Assembly: GCA_021776755.1 (NCBI GenBank)
Contig: JAJFFI010000128.1
Span: 1 to 6,597 of the forward strand
Length of the DNA: 6,597 nucleotides
Origin: Alphaproteobacteria bacterium
GTDB taxonomy: Bacteria > Pseudomonadota > Alphaproteobacteria > JAJFFI01
Reading direction: 5' to 3'
Under the pieces are notes generated by a model. That model was not told where the DNA came from. It did not search any database and saw only the letters and a program-made list of their open reading frames with translations. Within the stretch, counting starts at the first letter, position 1. Every line of letters starts with the position of its first letter. The position numbers and the translations under genes were made by a program. This document shows, piece by piece, positions 6,002 to 6,597 of this stretch.

Positions 6002-6021
6002 AACTATTGCGTAACGGTACC

Positions 6022-6597
6022 ATGACAAAATTCGACTGGCCTGAAACCGATTCCGCGCCCGACGTCCGGCGCAGGCTGACCTGGAGACAGATGGTGGCCA
6101 ACCCGGGAAAGACAGTTCGACGCTCCTTGCGCGCCCTTAGGCATGCCGTTCTTCCCGAGCGCCAGATCTTTTTCCGCATCCGGAGCGAGATCGACTACGT
6201 CACGCTGACGCCGGTGCGCCAGCTCGCGCTCTATGGCGGCGTGCTGGCAGTGGTCGGCTGGATGGCCTTCAGCACGTTCCATGTGCTCGCGCTCGACTGG
6301 ATGGTCGAGCGGCGCGCGCAGTCGGCGAAGGATGCCTGGGGCGCTTTTGCCCGGGTCGATTCCGAGCGCGGCGAACTTGTCGCCCAACGCGACCGGCTGA
6401 ACCGCAAGATCCAGGACCTCGAAGTGACGCTCGCCGTCGTGCAGGTCTCGCAGGAGAAGCTGCTCGAGCGCGTCGCGAATCGTACGGACGAGGGTATTGC
6501 TGAAGCGACCCGCCTTCTCGGCATGACCGGCATTGACGTCGACACCCTGATCGAAGCCGCCGAGCGGCGCGAGAAACAGGACGATCTGACTTTGGCC
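6022..6597 (+). CDS. N-terminal part of a probable M23-type murein peptidase (truncated by window end)
   Basis: The frame runs from ATG 6022 to the window end without a stop, giving 192 residues of a longer protein. The cytoplasmic lead (1-66) is basic and contains LPERQIFFRIRSEIDYVTLTP. One membrane helix follows at about 68-91, then a periplasmic, charged and heptad-like region (about 105-155, including ERGELVAQRDRLNRKIQDLE) likely to form a coiled coil. This order, and the LPERQ...YVTLT segment, match the N-terminus of alphaproteobacterial M23 (LytM-like) endopeptidases, whose catalytic domain lies at the C-terminus. Here that domain and its HxH zinc site would be outside the window, so enzymatic activity cannot be judged. 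No clear Shine-Dalgarno site precedes the ATG. An in-frame TTG at 6007 is the only other nearby start, with a stop (6001-6003) just before it. In related genomes such genes often precede a bactofilin gene, which would lie beyond this window. Confidence 0.7.
   Translation, partial: MTKFDWPETDSAPDVRRRLTWRQMVANPGKTVRRSLRALRHAVLPERQIFFRIRSEIDYVTLTPVRQLALYGGVLAVVGWMAFSTFHVLALDWMVERRAQSAKDAWGAFARVDSERGELVAQRDRLNRKIQDLEVTLAVVQVSQEKLLERVANRTDEGIAEATRLLGMTGIDVDTLIEAAERREKQDDLTLA

Overview
The window looks like a piece of a GC-rich alphaproteobacterial chromosome. The main pointers are an MmcB-type DNA-repair protein (a mainly alphaproteobacterial family), a PhoX-type phosphatase with an N-terminal extension ahead of its twin-arginine signal, and strong G/C bias at third codon positions. 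Nothing suggests phage, plasmid or insertion-sequence DNA. The genus cannot be read from the sequence.

Layout. (1) 5-779, minus strand: a secreted DUF6134-like protein followed by a good intrinsic terminator. (2) 780-921: a divergent regulatory region with an unusually dense set of inverted and direct repeats. (3) 922-2850, plus strand: a Tat-exported PhoX/DUF839 alkaline phosphatase. (4) 2851-2951: a gap with possible terminator hairpins and a possible promoter. (5) 2952-5020, plus strand: gmhA and hldE, overlapping by one base. (6) 5043-5558, minus strand: mmcB, convergent with hldE, with a strong Shine-Dalgarno sequence and a near-consensus alphaproteobacterial SOS box upstream. (7) 5559-6021: a 463-base gap, less GC-rich than the genes. 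(8) 6022 to the window end, plus strand: the N-terminal 192 codons of a single-pass membrane protein with a coiled coil, probably an M23-type murein peptidase that continues outside the window.

Genes working together. GmhA (sedoheptulose-7-phosphate isomerase) and HldE (heptose-7-phosphate kinase fused to heptose-1-phosphate adenylyltransferase) make three of the steps toward ADP-heptose for lipopolysaccharide core synthesis. The phosphatase GmhB and the epimerase HldD are not in the window. GmhA has Gln at the position of the proposed catalytic His180 of the E. coli enzyme. PhoX and the DUF6134-like protein are both exported and share a divergent promoter region. The M23-like protein also acts at the envelope, while MmcB is a cytoplasmic nuclease-fold repair protein.

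The most interesting part is the gap at 5719-6011. A plausible promoter is followed by about 280 bases that can form at least six separate, mostly perfect hairpins. These end in a terminator-like hairpin with a T-rich tail just before the peptidase start codon. It fits no RNA family I could recognise and may be an undescribed structured small RNA or a long attenuating leader.
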